A DNA stretch of 43,661 nt from Akkermansia muciniphila (GCA_945873305.1 CAMCCX010000017.1:1-43661), one strand, 5' to 3'; counted from the stretch's first letter, positions 32,834 to 42,275 are shown. Translations and numbers: made by a program. Notes: generated from the sequence alone by a model not told the origin.

Positions 32834-34024
32834 TCAAGCGTCTATCAACCTCGTTCTGACCTTTATCTCCTTCAATTTCAACTCAACCTCTCGTCTATAA
32901 ATCGGATTCATCAAGACAACAACATCAGGCTGGTAACTCATGAGAAAATCCGGAGCGATAATCTCTTGTCCCGATCCCGGAATATACAACCCCTGCTTGT
33001 TGGGATTAATATCCACTACATGCGAGATGACTCCGCTCATCGACAGCATGTTAAGGAAACTCACCGTTTTGGCTCCACCGCCCCAGATAACGGTCCGGGT
33101 GTTGTCCTGTGACCATGAGGCAAATCGATCAATCCATGGCTTCTCGCGGGCCGCGACATTGAGTGAAAATGCATCCACGGATTCCGCAAGTGCGGACATC
33201 CCTGCGCTGTGGGTAGCCTCGCTCCTGCCATCCCAATCCTCTTTCGAAATGCGCGCCTCGATCGACAAGAACTGACCGCCGTAGGCTTCCTCTAGGCGAA
33301 CCACCTCAAAGCCCGCCTTCTTGAAGACGAATTCAAGCGACTCGTAACCAAAGTAATTGCAATGTTCATAGATGACGTCCCAGACAGAAAGTTGATCAAG
33401 AATAAATCGGACATTGGGAACCTCAAAATAGACCATCACATCCCGATCGCCGTTGATCGTCCGATGGACAGTCGAGAGAAACTCCACTGGATTCTCAACA
33501 TGCTCGAAGACGTGCCGGCAGCACACCAGGTCACCCTGACTGGACACGTGCTTCTCGCCATAGAAGTCCTTATGATATTCGATACTGCCGTGCCCGGACG
33601 ATCGGATTTGCTCGCCCTCATAACTCGGATCGAAACCAATTCCGGAATTCCCTCCCTCTTCACAGAGCAGGGAAAGAAAATGTCCCTTTCCACAGCCGAT
33701 TTCCAGGACGCGTTTATGGGTGATTCCGTAGGTATGAATCAAGCGACGGGCGAGCTCCCGAGCGTATTCCCTGAACACAGGTGAATGATCGAGCGAATTG
33801 TCGTATCGCTGTGAATACTCCAACAAACTGGCGTCAAAACTCCTGTTCCAAATGAATCCACACTTGGGACAGAACATCAGATCAAGCCGACCTCTCGCGC
33901 AGTCCGTTGCCTGTCGGCGACTGGGATATTGAACCCCAATGGAGGCCGGCATATTCCCGATCTCGAAGACACTCGTCGATTTCACCTCCGAACAAACGGG
34001 ACACTTCATTGTATTGGTTGACAT
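32834..34024 (-). CDS. Class I SAM methyltransferase, sugar C-methyltransferase type, copy 3
   Basis: The 396 residues have the three-part layout of NDP-sugar C-methyltransferases. An N-terminal zinc-knuckle contains CPVC and CPKC (about residues 8-55). A central Rossmann SAM domain shows RVLEIGCGKGHFLSLL and CCRHVFEHVENPVEFL. A C-terminal domain contains VIWGGGAKTVSFLNML and VVDINPNKQGLYIPGSG. The catalytic loop reads VIYEHCNYF instead of the YHEHLCYF of copy 1, keeping Glu-His. Copies 2 and 3 resemble each other most. The substrate is probably a CDP- or other NDP-linked keto-sugar. Confidence 0.88.
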   Translation of the reverse strand: MSTNTMKCPVCSEVKSTSVFEIGNMPASIGVQYPSRRQATDCARGRLDLMFCPKCGFIWNRSFDASLLEYSQRYDNSLDHSPVFREYARELARRLIHTYGITHKRVLEIGCGKGHFLSLLCEEGGNSGIGFDPSYEGEQIRSSGHGSIEYHKDFYGEKHVSSQGDLVCCRHVFEHVENPVEFLSTVHRTINGDRDVMVYFEVPNVRFILDQLSVWDVIYEHCNYFGYESLEFVFKKAGFEVVRLEEAYGGQFLSIEARISKEDWDGRSEATHSAGMSALAESVDAFSLNVAAREKPWIDRFASWSQDNTRTVIWGGGAKTVSFLNMLSMSGVISHVVDINPNKQGLYIPGSGQEIIAPDFLMSYQPDVVVLMNPIYRREVELKLKEIKVRTRLIDA

Positions 34025-34066
34025 TCTTTTTTCCGATTTGAAGAATCTCGACTTTCACGCAGTCGC

Positions 34067-35260
34067 CTAAACGGGTAGTATTTGCGGGGTCAGCCGCATG
34101 CTTTCCAGCATCGCAAGAACTTCCTCATGATAGACGGGATTCATGAGAATCACGCAGTCCGGATGGAAATCCCGCAGCTCTTCAGGACTTCTTACAACAT
34201 GACCTGAACCCGGGATAAACTTCCCGTGTTTGTGTGGGTTGATGTCGACCACGAAGTCAATCTGCTCGCCCAATCCAAGTGTCGTGATAAATGAGACGGC
34301 CTTTGATCCGCCGCCCCATATGACCACTCGCTTTCCTTGGGAACGGAGTCTGTTGAGGTGGGATATCCAACCTTCTTTTGCATTCCTGAATCGTTCGGGG
34401 AAGTCCGCCACTGCTTGTGCGATGACAGCGAGATCCGTTTCACCATCAAGTGTCAATGGTCTGCCGTCGTTGGACGAACGCCCTGCGATCACGATATACT
34501 GTCCGTCATACTCGAGTTCCAATTCCAATAGATCGAATCCATGTTTGCGGAAGAGCCGGGCGAGTGATCCCGTGGTGAAATATGAACAGTGCTCGTAGTA
34601 GATGTCCCAAAAGGCGGCCTCGCGCAAAACACGATGAACATCCGGCAATTCGAAAAGCAGCAAGGTGTCCTTGCGATCGCCTATCGTGCGGCGAACTGTC
34701 CGCATGAATTCGCTGGTCGGAGCAATGTGTTCGAGGGTGTGGCGGCAACACACGACGTCTGCGGAAAGATGGGTATAGCGCTCGCTATAGAAATCCTGGA
34801 TGAAGTTTAGTTGTGATGCAACCGGTGTCTCAAGCCTGCCGGGAATGAACGCTGGATCCATACCGACGCCCTCGGCCATTCCCATTTCAACCAGCAGTGC
34901 GAGGAACTCACCCTTCCCACAGCCAATTTCAAGCACACTCCGACCTTGCAGCTGATACTGTTGCACCCAACGTTGAGCCAATCCCCTGGCAAAGGCATTG
35001 AACGTGGGCGAGAAGCCCTGCGACTCCTCACAGGACATGGAATACTCATGGACTGATGGGTCAAAGGCAGTGTTTGAAATAAAGCCACAATTCCCACAAA
35101 ACCCGAGTTTAAGATCGCGGCGCGGATAATTTATCGCTCGTTCCCGAGTAGGCATCAGCAATACGGAGTGAACAGGTATGTTCTTGACCTCATAGAATAG
35201 ACTCATCTCACCCGCTTCACAATTCGGGCAGATGCAGTGCTGGGATGGTTGATAAATCAT
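34067..35260 (-). CDS. Class I SAM methyltransferase, sugar C-methyltransferase type, copy 2
   Basis: The 397-residue paralogue of copy 3 has zinc-knuckle CPNC and CGNC, SAM motif SVLEIGCGKGEFLALLVEMG, CCRHTLEHIAPTSEFM, catalytic-loop IYYEHCSYF, and C-terminal VVIWGGGSKAVSFITTL and VVDINPHKHGKFIPGSG. It has no signal peptide. The ATG at 35260 (MIYQPSQHCICPNC) is preferred; a TTG at 35290 would overlap the upstream stop. Its base composition is lower in GC than the flanking core genes. It may act on a different carbon or sugar than copy 1, or be part of a complex with it. Confidence 0.88.
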   Translation of the reverse strand: MIYQPSQHCICPNCEAGEMSLFYEVKNIPVHSVLLMPTRERAINYPRRDLKLGFCGNCGFISNTAFDPSVHEYSMSCEESQGFSPTFNAFARGLAQRWVQQYQLQGRSVLEIGCGKGEFLALLVEMGMAEGVGMDPAFIPGRLETPVASQLNFIQDFYSERYTHLSADVVCCRHTLEHIAPTSEFMRTVRRTIGDRKDTLLLFELPDVHRVLREAAFWDIYYEHCSYFTTGSLARLFRKHGFDLLELELEYDGQYIVIAGRSSNDGRPLTLDGETDLAVIAQAVADFPERFRNAKEGWISHLNRLRSQGKRVVIWGGGSKAVSFITTLGLGEQIDFVVDINPHKHGKFIPGSGHVVRSPEELRDFHPDCVILMNPVYHEEVLAMLESMRLTPQILPV

Positions 35261-35286
35261 GATCTTGTTGTTGGAATGCTGGATGA

Positions 35287-36540
35287 TCAAACGATGTGAA
35301 CTTCAGGTATCGGTATGATAAACTTGCCGCCACGTTGTCGAAACTCCGACTGTTGCTTCAGGATTTCACTGGAAAAGTTCCATGGTAACATCACCACGTA
35401 GTCGGGCATGTTTTCCAAAAGCTTTTCCACCGGGAATATTTCAATATGAACTCCCGGCATGAACCATCCGTGCTTGTGGGTGTTTCGGTCAACGACGTAC
35501 TCGATGACACGGTTATCCAATCCAGCGGAGTTCAGCATGATTGTGCCTTTGGCTGCGGCCCCGTAAGCGGCGATCCGCTTGCCATCCGCTTTCAAGCCGC
35601 AAACGACCGTGCGGAGATCATCGCGGATCTTCTGAACTTGCTTCGCGAATCCGTCGTAGTAAATCGACGAATCAATCCCGAGGCATTCTTCTTCGTTCAA
35701 AATTTGTTGTAAAGACTCGGACGGGTCCTCGTGCTTCTCGATGTAATATCGGATGGATCCTCCGTGTGTTGGAAGACGCCGCACGTCATTGAGGAACAGG
35801 CCATGGCGCCGGAGCAGACGATCCACGGCAGTCACCGAGAAATAGCAGAGGTGCTCATGATAAATCGTATCGAATTCACAATGCTCAATGAGAGATCGCA
35901 GATAAGGAGCCTCAATTACCGCGATTCCGTCGTCTCTCAGCAATGTGTGGATTCCAACAAGGAAACCATGGGTGTCAGCCACGTGGGCCAGCACGTTGTT
36001 TCCGATCATGACATCGGCACGAACACCCTCGCTTTTGAGTTGCTCGGCCAATTCTCTGGTGAAGAAGTCGATTAAAGTGTGGACGCCCACCTTCTCGGCC
36101 TCAGCCGCCTGCCTCGGGGCCGGGTCAATGCCGAGCACGGGAACGCCCTTTTCAACGAAGTTTTTCAAAAGATAGCCGTCGTTACTAGCGAGCTCAACCA
36201 CGAGACTCTCAGGCCCAAGCTTGCGTCTCTCGATTAGATCAAGTGCGTTGCTTCGACAATGATCGATCCATTCCTGGGAGAATGATGAAAAATACATGTA
36301 GTCTTCTCCAAATAGAAAATCGGGCGGAACGGTCTCAAGAATTTGAACCAGTGTGCAATCAGGGCAGAACCCCACATCCAGTGGAAACTTGCGCTCTTTC
36401 TCATTCAGTTGATTGCGGGTAAGTATGCGATCTGATGGCGGCATCATTCCAAGATCGACTACAGGATGTAGACCCACTCGATCACAACTGCGGCAACATG
36501 CGGATTCACAACGATTCAGAAATGTCTCTTGATTTTTCAT
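35287..36540 (-). CDS. Class I SAM methyltransferase, sugar C-methyltransferase type, copy 1 (canonical TylC3/TcaB9-like)
   Basis: The 417-residue protein matches the TylC3/TcaB9 class of NDP-sugar C-3 methyltransferases best. The N-terminal zinc site has CCRSCD and FCPDC, with VDLGMMPPSDRIL between them. The SAM region is VVELASNDGYLLKNFVEKG, then MIGNNVLAHVADTHGFL. The catalytic loop IYHEHLCYF and GGSIRYYIEK are intact. The C-terminal domain has IAAYGAAAKGTIMLNSAG and VVDRNTHKHGWFMPG. Such enzymes add a methyl group to C-3 of a 4-keto-6-deoxy sugar nucleotide. The ATG at 36540 is chosen; a GTG at 36588 overlaps the SDR stop. Confidence 0.9.
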   Translation of the reverse strand: MKNQETFLNRCESACCRSCDRVGLHPVVDLGMMPPSDRILTRNQLNEKERKFPLDVGFCPDCTLVQILETVPPDFLFGEDYMYFSSFSQEWIDHCRSNALDLIERRKLGPESLVVELASNDGYLLKNFVEKGVPVLGIDPAPRQAAEAEKVGVHTLIDFFTRELAEQLKSEGVRADVMIGNNVLAHVADTHGFLVGIHTLLRDDGIAVIEAPYLRSLIEHCEFDTIYHEHLCYFSVTAVDRLLRRHGLFLNDVRRLPTHGGSIRYYIEKHEDPSESLQQILNEEECLGIDSSIYYDGFAKQVQKIRDDLRTVVCGLKADGKRIAAYGAAAKGTIMLNSAGLDNRVIEYVVDRNTHKHGWFMPGVHIEIFPVEKLLENMPDYVVMLPWNFSSEILKQQSEFRQRGGKFIIPIPEVHIV

Positions 36541-36584
36541 GGGTGTTTTTTTGCTAATACTTGCTGGAAAATCGCAATTTGATG

Positions 36585-37610
36585 TCACGACCGAAACCTC
36601 AAATCGTCGCCGATGACACCAGCGGCCTTCAGCATTTTGATGTGGGCCAGGCGTTGATACTTGTCACCCTCGAACTCATTCAGATTCAATCCGTGTTTTC
36701 GATAGGCTTCATAGCATTCCTCCACCCCCTTGCGTGCGGTCCACTGCGGTCGATAAGACGTTAGCTTCTCCATGGCCTTGTCGAAATTTACCCGGTAATT
36801 GCGTGAGTCGGCGGGAGCATCATCAGCGAAACGGAGATCCGAGTTCGGGACGACATCGCGTACCATCTCGGCAATCTCACGGATTCGATAGTTCTCGGAC
36901 GGCACGCCAATGTTGAATGCCTCATTGTGCACCACATCCCGCTCGGCTTTAAGAACCGATAGGAAGGCGAGGGAAATATCTGCGATGTGGACGATAGGCC
37001 GCCACGCTCTGCCATCGCTTTTAAGATGCACCTTTCCAGTCGTATAAGCCCATGCGGTGAGGTTGTTAAGCACGAGATCAAAACGAAGTCTGGGAGACAC
37101 CCCAAAAGCCGTTGCGTTGCGAAGATAGGTTGGCGTGAAATTGTCATCAGCAAGTTGACTGATATCACGCTCTGCATAGACCTTTGACTCCCCATAGGGT
37201 GTCACAGGGTTGAATGCCGAGGTTTCTCCGAGAATGCCATCTCCGCCCGCACCATAGGTGCTGCATGACGATGCTAGCACAAAACGACAAACGCCCGCTT
37301 CTTTCGCACACTTGGCGACCCGCACCGCGCCTCGATAGTTGATATCGAGTGTCAGGTCCCGATCAATGTCGCCGAGCGGATCGTTCGATAATGCAGCCAG
37401 ATGCAGCACGGCATCAATGCCGTAAAAATCCTCAACTGTGGCATCCCGAACATCCTTCTTGATGTTCGGGACCATCGGCAAGCCGTCTCCAAAAGTGCTG
37501 GCACGATAGAGATCGCTATCCATCCCCACAACATCGCACCCCTCCCGTTGAAGCATCGGAGTGAGAACCGTTCCAATATATCCCAAATGTCCTGTCACAA
37601 GTACTTTCAT
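36585..37610 (-). CDS. Extended SDR NAD-dependent sugar-nucleotide epimerase/dehydratase
   Basis: The 341-residue protein has the NAD Rossmann motif [14 protein letters not shown] (residues about 3-16), [11 protein letters not shown] (catalytic Ser/Thr area) and [11 protein letters not shown] (YxxxK, about residues 140-150). The C-terminal part [20 protein letters not shown] binds the sugar nucleotide. It lies between rfbF and the first methyltransferase, so it probably modifies a CDP-sugar: reduction, epimerisation or dehydration. Its [25 protein letters not shown] is typical for the family. It is not a clear CDP-glucose 4,6-dehydratase (RfbG), because the usual RfbG-specific stretches are not seen. 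Confidence 0.88.
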   Translation of the reverse strand: MKVLVTGHLGYIGTVLTPMLQREGCDVVGMDSDLYRASTFGDGLPMVPNIKKDVRDATVEDFYGIDAVLHLAALSNDPLGDIDRDLTLDINYRGAVRVAKCAKEAGVCRFVLASSCSTYGAGGDGILGETSAFNPVTPYGESKVYAERDISQLADDNFTPTYLRNATAFGVSPRLRFDLVLNNLTAWAYTTGKVHLKSDGRAWRPIVHIADISLAFLSVLKAERDVVHNEAFNIGVPSENYRIREIAEMVRDVVPNSDLRFADDAPADSRNYRVNFDKAMEKLTSYRPQWTARKGVEECYEAYRKHGLNLNEFEGDKYQRLAHIKMLKAAGVIGDDLRFRS

Positions 37611-37635
37611 GGCCGTATTTTTTGTTATTCCGAGA

Positions 37636-38409
37636 TCAATCATCCCATGTTTTCCAGGGTGGATTTCCCTCCTGCCATAGGTCCTCAAGCAGCACTTTAT
37701 CCCGCAGTGTGTCCATGCACTGCCAAAACCCCTCATGACGGTAGGCCATCAATTGACCATCGCCTGCGAGACGCTCCATGGGTTCCTTTTCCCACTGTGT
37801 GGAATCTCCATCGATGTAATCAAATACTTCCGGTTCCAGCACGAAGAAAGCACCGTTCACCCAGCCTTCGGCCGCTTGAGGTTTTTCCGAGAACTCCGTC
37901 ACTCGATCTCCATCAAAGATCATGTGGCCAAAGCGGGCCGCTGGACGAACCGCTGTTACGGTTGCGATCCTGCCATGAGATTGATGGAATTTTAGCAACT
38001 TCTGGAGATCAACATTTGAGACTCCGTCGCCCCATGTCAGCATAAAAGGTGAATTCCCAACATAGGGTTTCAAGCGCTTGATCCTTCCACCTGTTAGCGT
38101 GGCGACACCTGTATCGATCAATTCCAGGTTCCAGTCGGGACGTCTATTCCCGTGGGACTCCACCGCTCCGGCGGCCAGATTCACGGTGAGATTGCTTTCC
38201 AATGAGCAATAATCGACAAAGTATTTTTTGATGTATTCCCCCTTGTAGCCCAAGGCTACGGTGAAGTCCTTCAAACCATAGTGCTCATAGTGCTTGAGGA
38301 TGTGCCATAGGATCGGCCGTCCTCCTATTTCCACCATGGGCTTCGGCTTGACCTGGGTCTCTTCGGATAGACGACTTCCCACACCGCCCGCTAGTATCGC
38401 GACTTTCAT
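37636..38409 (-). CDS. rfbF: Glucose-1-phosphate cytidylyltransferase RfbF
   Basis: RfbF makes CDP-glucose from CTP and glucose-1-phosphate, the first step to CDP-linked deoxy or branched sugars. The 257-residue protein has [20 protein letters not shown] (nucleotide binding), [31 protein letters not shown] (metal-binding Asp), [19 protein letters not shown] and QCMDTLRDK. Length equals the known enzyme. It is the anchor for interpreting the island as a CDP-sugar pathway. The ATG at 38409 gives the family N-terminus; 25 bp separate its stop from the SDR start. Confidence 0.95.
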   Translation of the reverse strand: MKVAILAGGVGSRLSEETQVKPKPMVEIGGRPILWHILKHYEHYGLKDFTVALGYKGEYIKKYFVDYCSLESNLTVNLAAGAVESHGNRRPDWNLELIDTGVATLTGGRIKRLKPYVGNSPFMLTWGDGVSNVDLQKLLKFHQSHGRIATVTAVRPAARFGHMIFDGDRVTEFSEKPQAAEGWVNGAFFVLEPEVFDYIDGDSTQWEKEPMERLAGDGQLMAYRHEGFWQCMDTLRDKVLLEDLWQEGNPPWKTWDD

Positions 38410-38437
38410 GTTGAATTCTATGTGTTTTGTTGAGGAA

Positions 38438-39715
38438 CTATGGCTCGGCATTTCCGCCCACCAGTGAGTTAAAAACTTTTAGAAGCTTCGTGGCTGTTAT
38501 ATCCCAGGTGCGCTCCGACAAGACCTTGCAGCGCGCGGCTTGACCCATCGCAGAAGATTTACTGCGGTCTTGCAGCAAGCCGAACAAGGCACCGGCCAAT
38601 GCTCTGGGATCATTCCGATCCACCAGGATGCCGGTTCTGCCGTCCTCTATGGTTTCAGTCATCGCGCCCGCCCGGGTCGCAACGACAGGCGTGCCGGCGG
38701 CCATCGCTTCAATCGGTGGCAATCCGAAACCTTCGTTCCACAGCGACGGGAATGCGAACACATCCGCCTCATAGTAGCCGCGCACCAGTTCCTCGCGGGG
38801 GACATTGCCGCGGAATGCGACGCGGTCGCCCAACTCCTCGGGAAGCAGGTTCTTCAGATGGGCGATGTAGTCACTTTGATAGAGCGGAGCTAATTCGGAC
38901 AATAGCGGATCACCCTGCTGCGGAAACATGTCGTCCAATGGACGGCTGGAATGTGCGCCAAATATGTCCAGACGCGCCGTCGGGAAATGCGGGGCCACAA
39001 TGCGAAACGCTTCGATAAGAACGTGTACACCTTTTTCCGGAGACACTGCTCCGGCATACATGATTCTGTGGCTCACGGCCTCCGTCTCCGACCGTTGCGG
39101 CGATGCTTCGAATTCCGTGGTCTCTATTCCGTTCGAGACAGTGAACGGGGCGGGCTTGATTTCGGGAAAGCACCGGGCCACTTGCTGCGCCACGAAGTCA
39201 CTGACCGCAGTCACCCGATCCAAATGCCGGAAGCGTCGCGCCAGCAGCCGGTGATTGCATTGAGGATAAAGTTCATGATGGACGTTGAGCACGAGTTTGG
39301 CATGCGGATTTCCGCGCCGGACGACCGGGATATATTGCGAATTGTGCTGAAAAAAGACGATGTCAAATGCTCCGCGTGCCAGTTCATCTGCGACCTTGCG
39401 GCCATATCCCGGATGGACCCACGCAGCTGCCGAGCGGGGGATGGTCATGCAGTCGTTGAATGGCCGGTAGAGTATCGCCAACCGGTTGAATTCGCGCATA
39501 AGAAGCAGATCCGGTGCGGATGCTGCAAGCAGCCGGTATCTGACCCCTTGATCGGTGAAATCCTGTGTGGGGCCGCCATCATGGATCAGTCCAAAGACCT
39601 GCACCTCTGCTGCTGTTGCGAGCCGTGACGCGATGCCGTAGGTACAGGCACCGACTGAATTCTGAACCGGCGGCATGATTGTATCGCAATACTGATTTAC
39701 AATGGCGATTTTCAT
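38438..39715 (-). CDS. GT4-family glycosyltransferase
   Basis: The 425-residue GT-B enzyme starts MKIAIVNQYCDTIMPPVQNS. The acceptor domain has VLNVHHELYPQCNHRLLARR, and the donor domain has MYAGAVSPEKGVHVLIEAFR, FAFPSLWNEGFGLPPIEAMAAGTPVVAT (E-x7-E) and DGRTGILVDRNDPRALAGAL. The N-terminus shares MKIA-VNQ--D---PPV with the GT4 at 40862-42157, so the two are paralogous. It probably adds one sugar to the lipid-linked repeat unit. Upstream of it is a 276-bp gap. Confidence 0.9.
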   Translation of the reverse strand: MKIAIVNQYCDTIMPPVQNSVGACTYGIASRLATAAEVQVFGLIHDGGPTQDFTDQGVRYRLLAASAPDLLLMREFNRLAILYRPFNDCMTIPRSAAAWVHPGYGRKVADELARGAFDIVFFQHNSQYIPVVRRGNPHAKLVLNVHHELYPQCNHRLLARRFRHLDRVTAVSDFVAQQVARCFPEIKPAPFTVSNGIETTEFEASPQRSETEAVSHRIMYAGAVSPEKGVHVLIEAFRIVAPHFPTARLDIFGAHSSRPLDDMFPQQGDPLLSELAPLYQSDYIAHLKNLLPEELGDRVAFRGNVPREELVRGYYEADVFAFPSLWNEGFGLPPIEAMAAGTPVVATRAGAMTETIEDGRTGILVDRNDPRALAGALFGLLQDRSKSSAMGQAARCKVLSERTWDITATKLLKVFNSLVGGNAEP

Positions 39716-39991
39716 GGCAGCAATGGATTTCGGGTGAGACAAACAAAAAATTTAATTTAGTGGATGACATCCCTCAGATCGAGATAATTCCATTGAGGTC
39801 AGACAGATTTTTTTCCCCGCTTCCGTTGGCCTTGGGGGGGAACTTCGTGCGGGGCGACCGATTCCCCGATCCGGGCAGGGTTCCGCGCATCAAGACCCCA
39901 TCGGCTCAGTCATGAACGTCGTAGCGCCGTGAGCCATGGCATATTGGATCGCAGGCGGACTAACCACCGAACCACGATACGCGCTTACCCA
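39716..39991. other. 276-bp gap inside the glycan operon, no gene seen
   Basis: The gap breaks an operon whose other spacings are mostly below 50 bp. I see no coding frame longer than about 78 codons with support. It holds AT-rich DNA near 39745-39765, a G-rich run near 39832-39840, and an 8-bp hairpin at its right end (39989-40006) covering the deacetylase stop. It may contain an internal promoter for the genes leftwards. Confidence 0.5.
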
Positions 39992-40828
39992 CTAAAAGTT
40001 TAGTGGCTTCGAACAAAATTCACCATCATTGGCGGCGAAAACCTCGTAGTCTCCGGTCATGCAGGTGATGAATTGCCCGTCAGAGACATCGCCAAGGATC
40101 GGCCAGGCAGGATCGCCATTGAGTCGGGTCACCTGCGAGCGGTGCGCTGCCAGCGCTTGACGCTTTTTATCTACCACGCGGCGAACATCGACCCCGTGGG
40201 TGAAGGTCTGTCTGGCCGTTCGACCGAGGCAAAATCGAAGTGATCGCCGGAGCGCGTTGAGCATTTGACGATTTGGGCGCAGGGGAAGCGAGACCCAGGG
40301 CCATTGGTTCCAGAACCAGACGGGGTATTCAAACACTCGGGTCGGTATGTGCGCGCCACGGATCGCCTCGATCACGATTGCGTAGGTCTCTTCATGATCG
40401 GACGTGCCGTCGAACCGATAAGGCACAAAAACCTCTTCGGGATGAAGAGTTGCGAGGAACGCGGTGACCCGGGAGACTGCCGCTTCTCGTGCGGTGTGCA
40501 GCCTTCCGTCGGGGTAATCCAGAAATGTAATGTGACCCTCGGACACACCGAGGATTCGGGCAGCCTCGATTGCTTCCCCACGGCGAATTCTAACGAGCTC
40601 GCCCGAGGGGATGAAATGACGATGTGATGTCGCTCCGTCCGTCATGAAAACAAGATGAACCACAGCTCGCTCCTCGATTTTTCGGGCTATGGTTCCGCCG
40701 CAACCCAGCACCTCGTCGTCCGGATGAGGTGCGATGATGACAGCACTCTTACGCAAATCCGGGGACAGCCCGCATGCGAGGCTGCGGTCCAATTTCCACC
40801 GCAGGCTTGTGATTTGGGGAAGGTGCAT
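39992..40828 (-). CDS. PIG-L family (LmbE-like) de-N-acetylase
   Basis: The 278-residue enzyme has the zinc motif APHPDDEVLGCGG at residues 33-45 and the distal His in FDGTSDHEETY at about 143-153. FMTDGATSHRHF and FLDYPDGRL are typical of sugar-specific family members. It would remove acetyl from a N-acetyl sugar in a lipid-linked or nucleotide-linked form. It shares little sequence with the PIG-L protein at 1362-1970 beyond the motif. It is sandwiched between two GT4 genes, 33 bp after the upstream one. Confidence 0.9.
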   Translation of the reverse strand: MHLPQITSLRWKLDRSLACGLSPDLRKSAVIIAPHPDDEVLGCGGTIARKIEERAVVHLVFMTDGATSHRHFIPSGELVRIRRGEAIEAARILGVSEGHITFLDYPDGRLHTAREAAVSRVTAFLATLHPEEVFVPYRFDGTSDHEETYAIVIEAIRGAHIPTRVFEYPVWFWNQWPWVSLPLRPNRQMLNALRRSLRFCLGRTARQTFTHGVDVRRVVDKKRQALAAHRSQVTRLNGDPAWPILGDVSDGQFITCMTGDYEVFAANDGEFCSKPLNF

Positions 40829-40861
40829 TAGGACAGGATAGTCGATGGCGGACGACTGAAA

Positions 40862-42157
40862 TCAGTGAACACAGGACCCCGGTCTCCGATCTGCGGTTCC
40901 GTATGCTTGCAGCAGCCGGTCGGCCGAGCGATCCCGTGAGAAGTGGCTAACCGCGCACTTGCGCCCTGCTTCGCCCATGCGGCGGGCGAGAGCGGAGTCT
41001 GTCAGAACCGCAATGATCGCATCGGCCAATGCCGACGGCTCAGCAGGGTCAACCAAGAGTCCGGTTTCGCCAGGGATGACGGTATGCTGCATCCCGCCGG
41101 TACGCGTGGCAACAACTGGTATCTTCAGCATCATTGCCTCGATTACACTGATGCCGAATGACTCGCTCAGAGAGGCATTCACCAGCAGTGCTGCGTTGCG
41201 GTAGTGGGCGTGGATCTTGTCATGATCGGTGCACCCTTCGAAGATGATGCGCTTGCCGAGCTCTGGTCCCGCGAGTTTCTCGAGTGCGGTGAGGTAGGAA
41301 TCCTTGCCACCGGGCCTGCCACTATAATCGTAAAAACGGCGCAGCGCTTGAACTTGCGGAAGATTGCTGAGCCCGACGAGAAATCTCAGTGGGGCTGCCC
41401 CCTCATCGCCGACCAAATGAAGTGAGGCATCGGGAATGCGCTGAAGCACGGTATGGAAAGCCGTAATCAGATCATGAATCCCTTTTTCGGGCGAAAGCCG
41501 ACCCACGAACAACACACGGTTTCCGACAGGCCGTGCAGCCTGATCTTCCAAGACCACGTCTGTGGAGTTTGGCACCGTCACCAAATTTTCCGCGAATTCA
41601 GGAAATGCGTCGGAGATTGTATTAGTGAGGTATTCGCTGCAGCCAACGATCAGATCGGTCTGGCGGAGTCGCGGTTCGATGATTGCGCGCGTGAACTGGG
41701 TGAGCCACTCGCAGTGCATATGCAGTACAATTCGGACCGTCGGATTGTAGCGGCGAATCACGGGAACAAACTGTGAATAGTTCATCACGTGAACCACGTC
41801 ACTGCGCAACATGCGGATACGCTTGGCGACCTCCCTCGCATACCCCCAATGATACCACGAGGCGCCGGCAGAGTGGTCAAGTCCCGACTCAGAACTGATC
41901 TTGCGTATGAATAGCCCCGACAGTGAGGCTGTTCGGTTCACAGCTGAATCGATCAATGTCGGAGTAAAAAAGTAGTGGATACCGTCATGGGTCATGGTTA
42001 CTTCGCGATGAAGTTTGCCATGGTTTGCGAATATGGCGATCTGGTGGCCCCGATCCGAACAGTTCTTGGCCGCATGGAAGGTCCACAACGGCAGTGATCC
42101 TACGCGGACCGGAGGCCACATTGAATCGAAGGGCTGATTGACAAACGCAATTTTCAT
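40862..42157 (-). CDS. GT4-family glycosyltransferase
   Basis: The 431-residue GT-B enzyme begins MKIAFVNQPFDSMWPPVRVGS and has VLHMHCEWLTQFTRAIIEPR in the acceptor domain. The donor domain has LFVGRLSPEKGIHDLITAFH, NASLSESFGISVIEAMMLKIPVVAT (E-x7-E) and GETGLLVDPAEPSALADAI. The ATG at 42157 is the family start; the longer frame adds upstream leader without homology. It is the first gene of the visible operon, starting 80 bp left of the IS256 element, so the promoter lies in that gap or in the insertion sequence. Confidence 0.9.
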   Translation of the reverse strand: MKIAFVNQPFDSMWPPVRVGSLPLWTFHAAKNCSDRGHQIAIFANHGKLHREVTMTHDGIHYFFTPTLIDSAVNRTASLSGLFIRKISSESGLDHSAGASWYHWGYAREVAKRIRMLRSDVVHVMNYSQFVPVIRRYNPTVRIVLHMHCEWLTQFTRAIIEPRLRQTDLIVGCSEYLTNTISDAFPEFAENLVTVPNSTDVVLEDQAARPVGNRVLFVGRLSPEKGIHDLITAFHTVLQRIPDASLHLVGDEGAAPLRFLVGLSNLPQVQALRRFYDYSGRPGGKDSYLTALEKLAGPELGKRIIFEGCTDHDKIHAHYRNAALLVNASLSESFGISVIEAMMLKIPVVATRTGGMQHTVIPGETGLLVDPAEPSALADAIIAVLTDSALARRMGEAGRKCAVSHFSRDRSADRLLQAYGTADRRPGSCVH

Positions 42158-42275
42158 AATTGCTGGAAATCCGCTTTCAACATGTGATTCGCAAATCAGC
42201 GCACGCCTTGCAGTCATGCCCGCGCATTACGCGGTAGTGTAAATCTTTGTCTGTAAAAGGCTACGAAGCCCGAGT

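Noticed and set aside
39989-40006. 8-bp hairpin over the PIG-L stop as a terminator
   Set aside because: It is AT-rich with a 2-base loop and has no T-tract after it on the minus strand.
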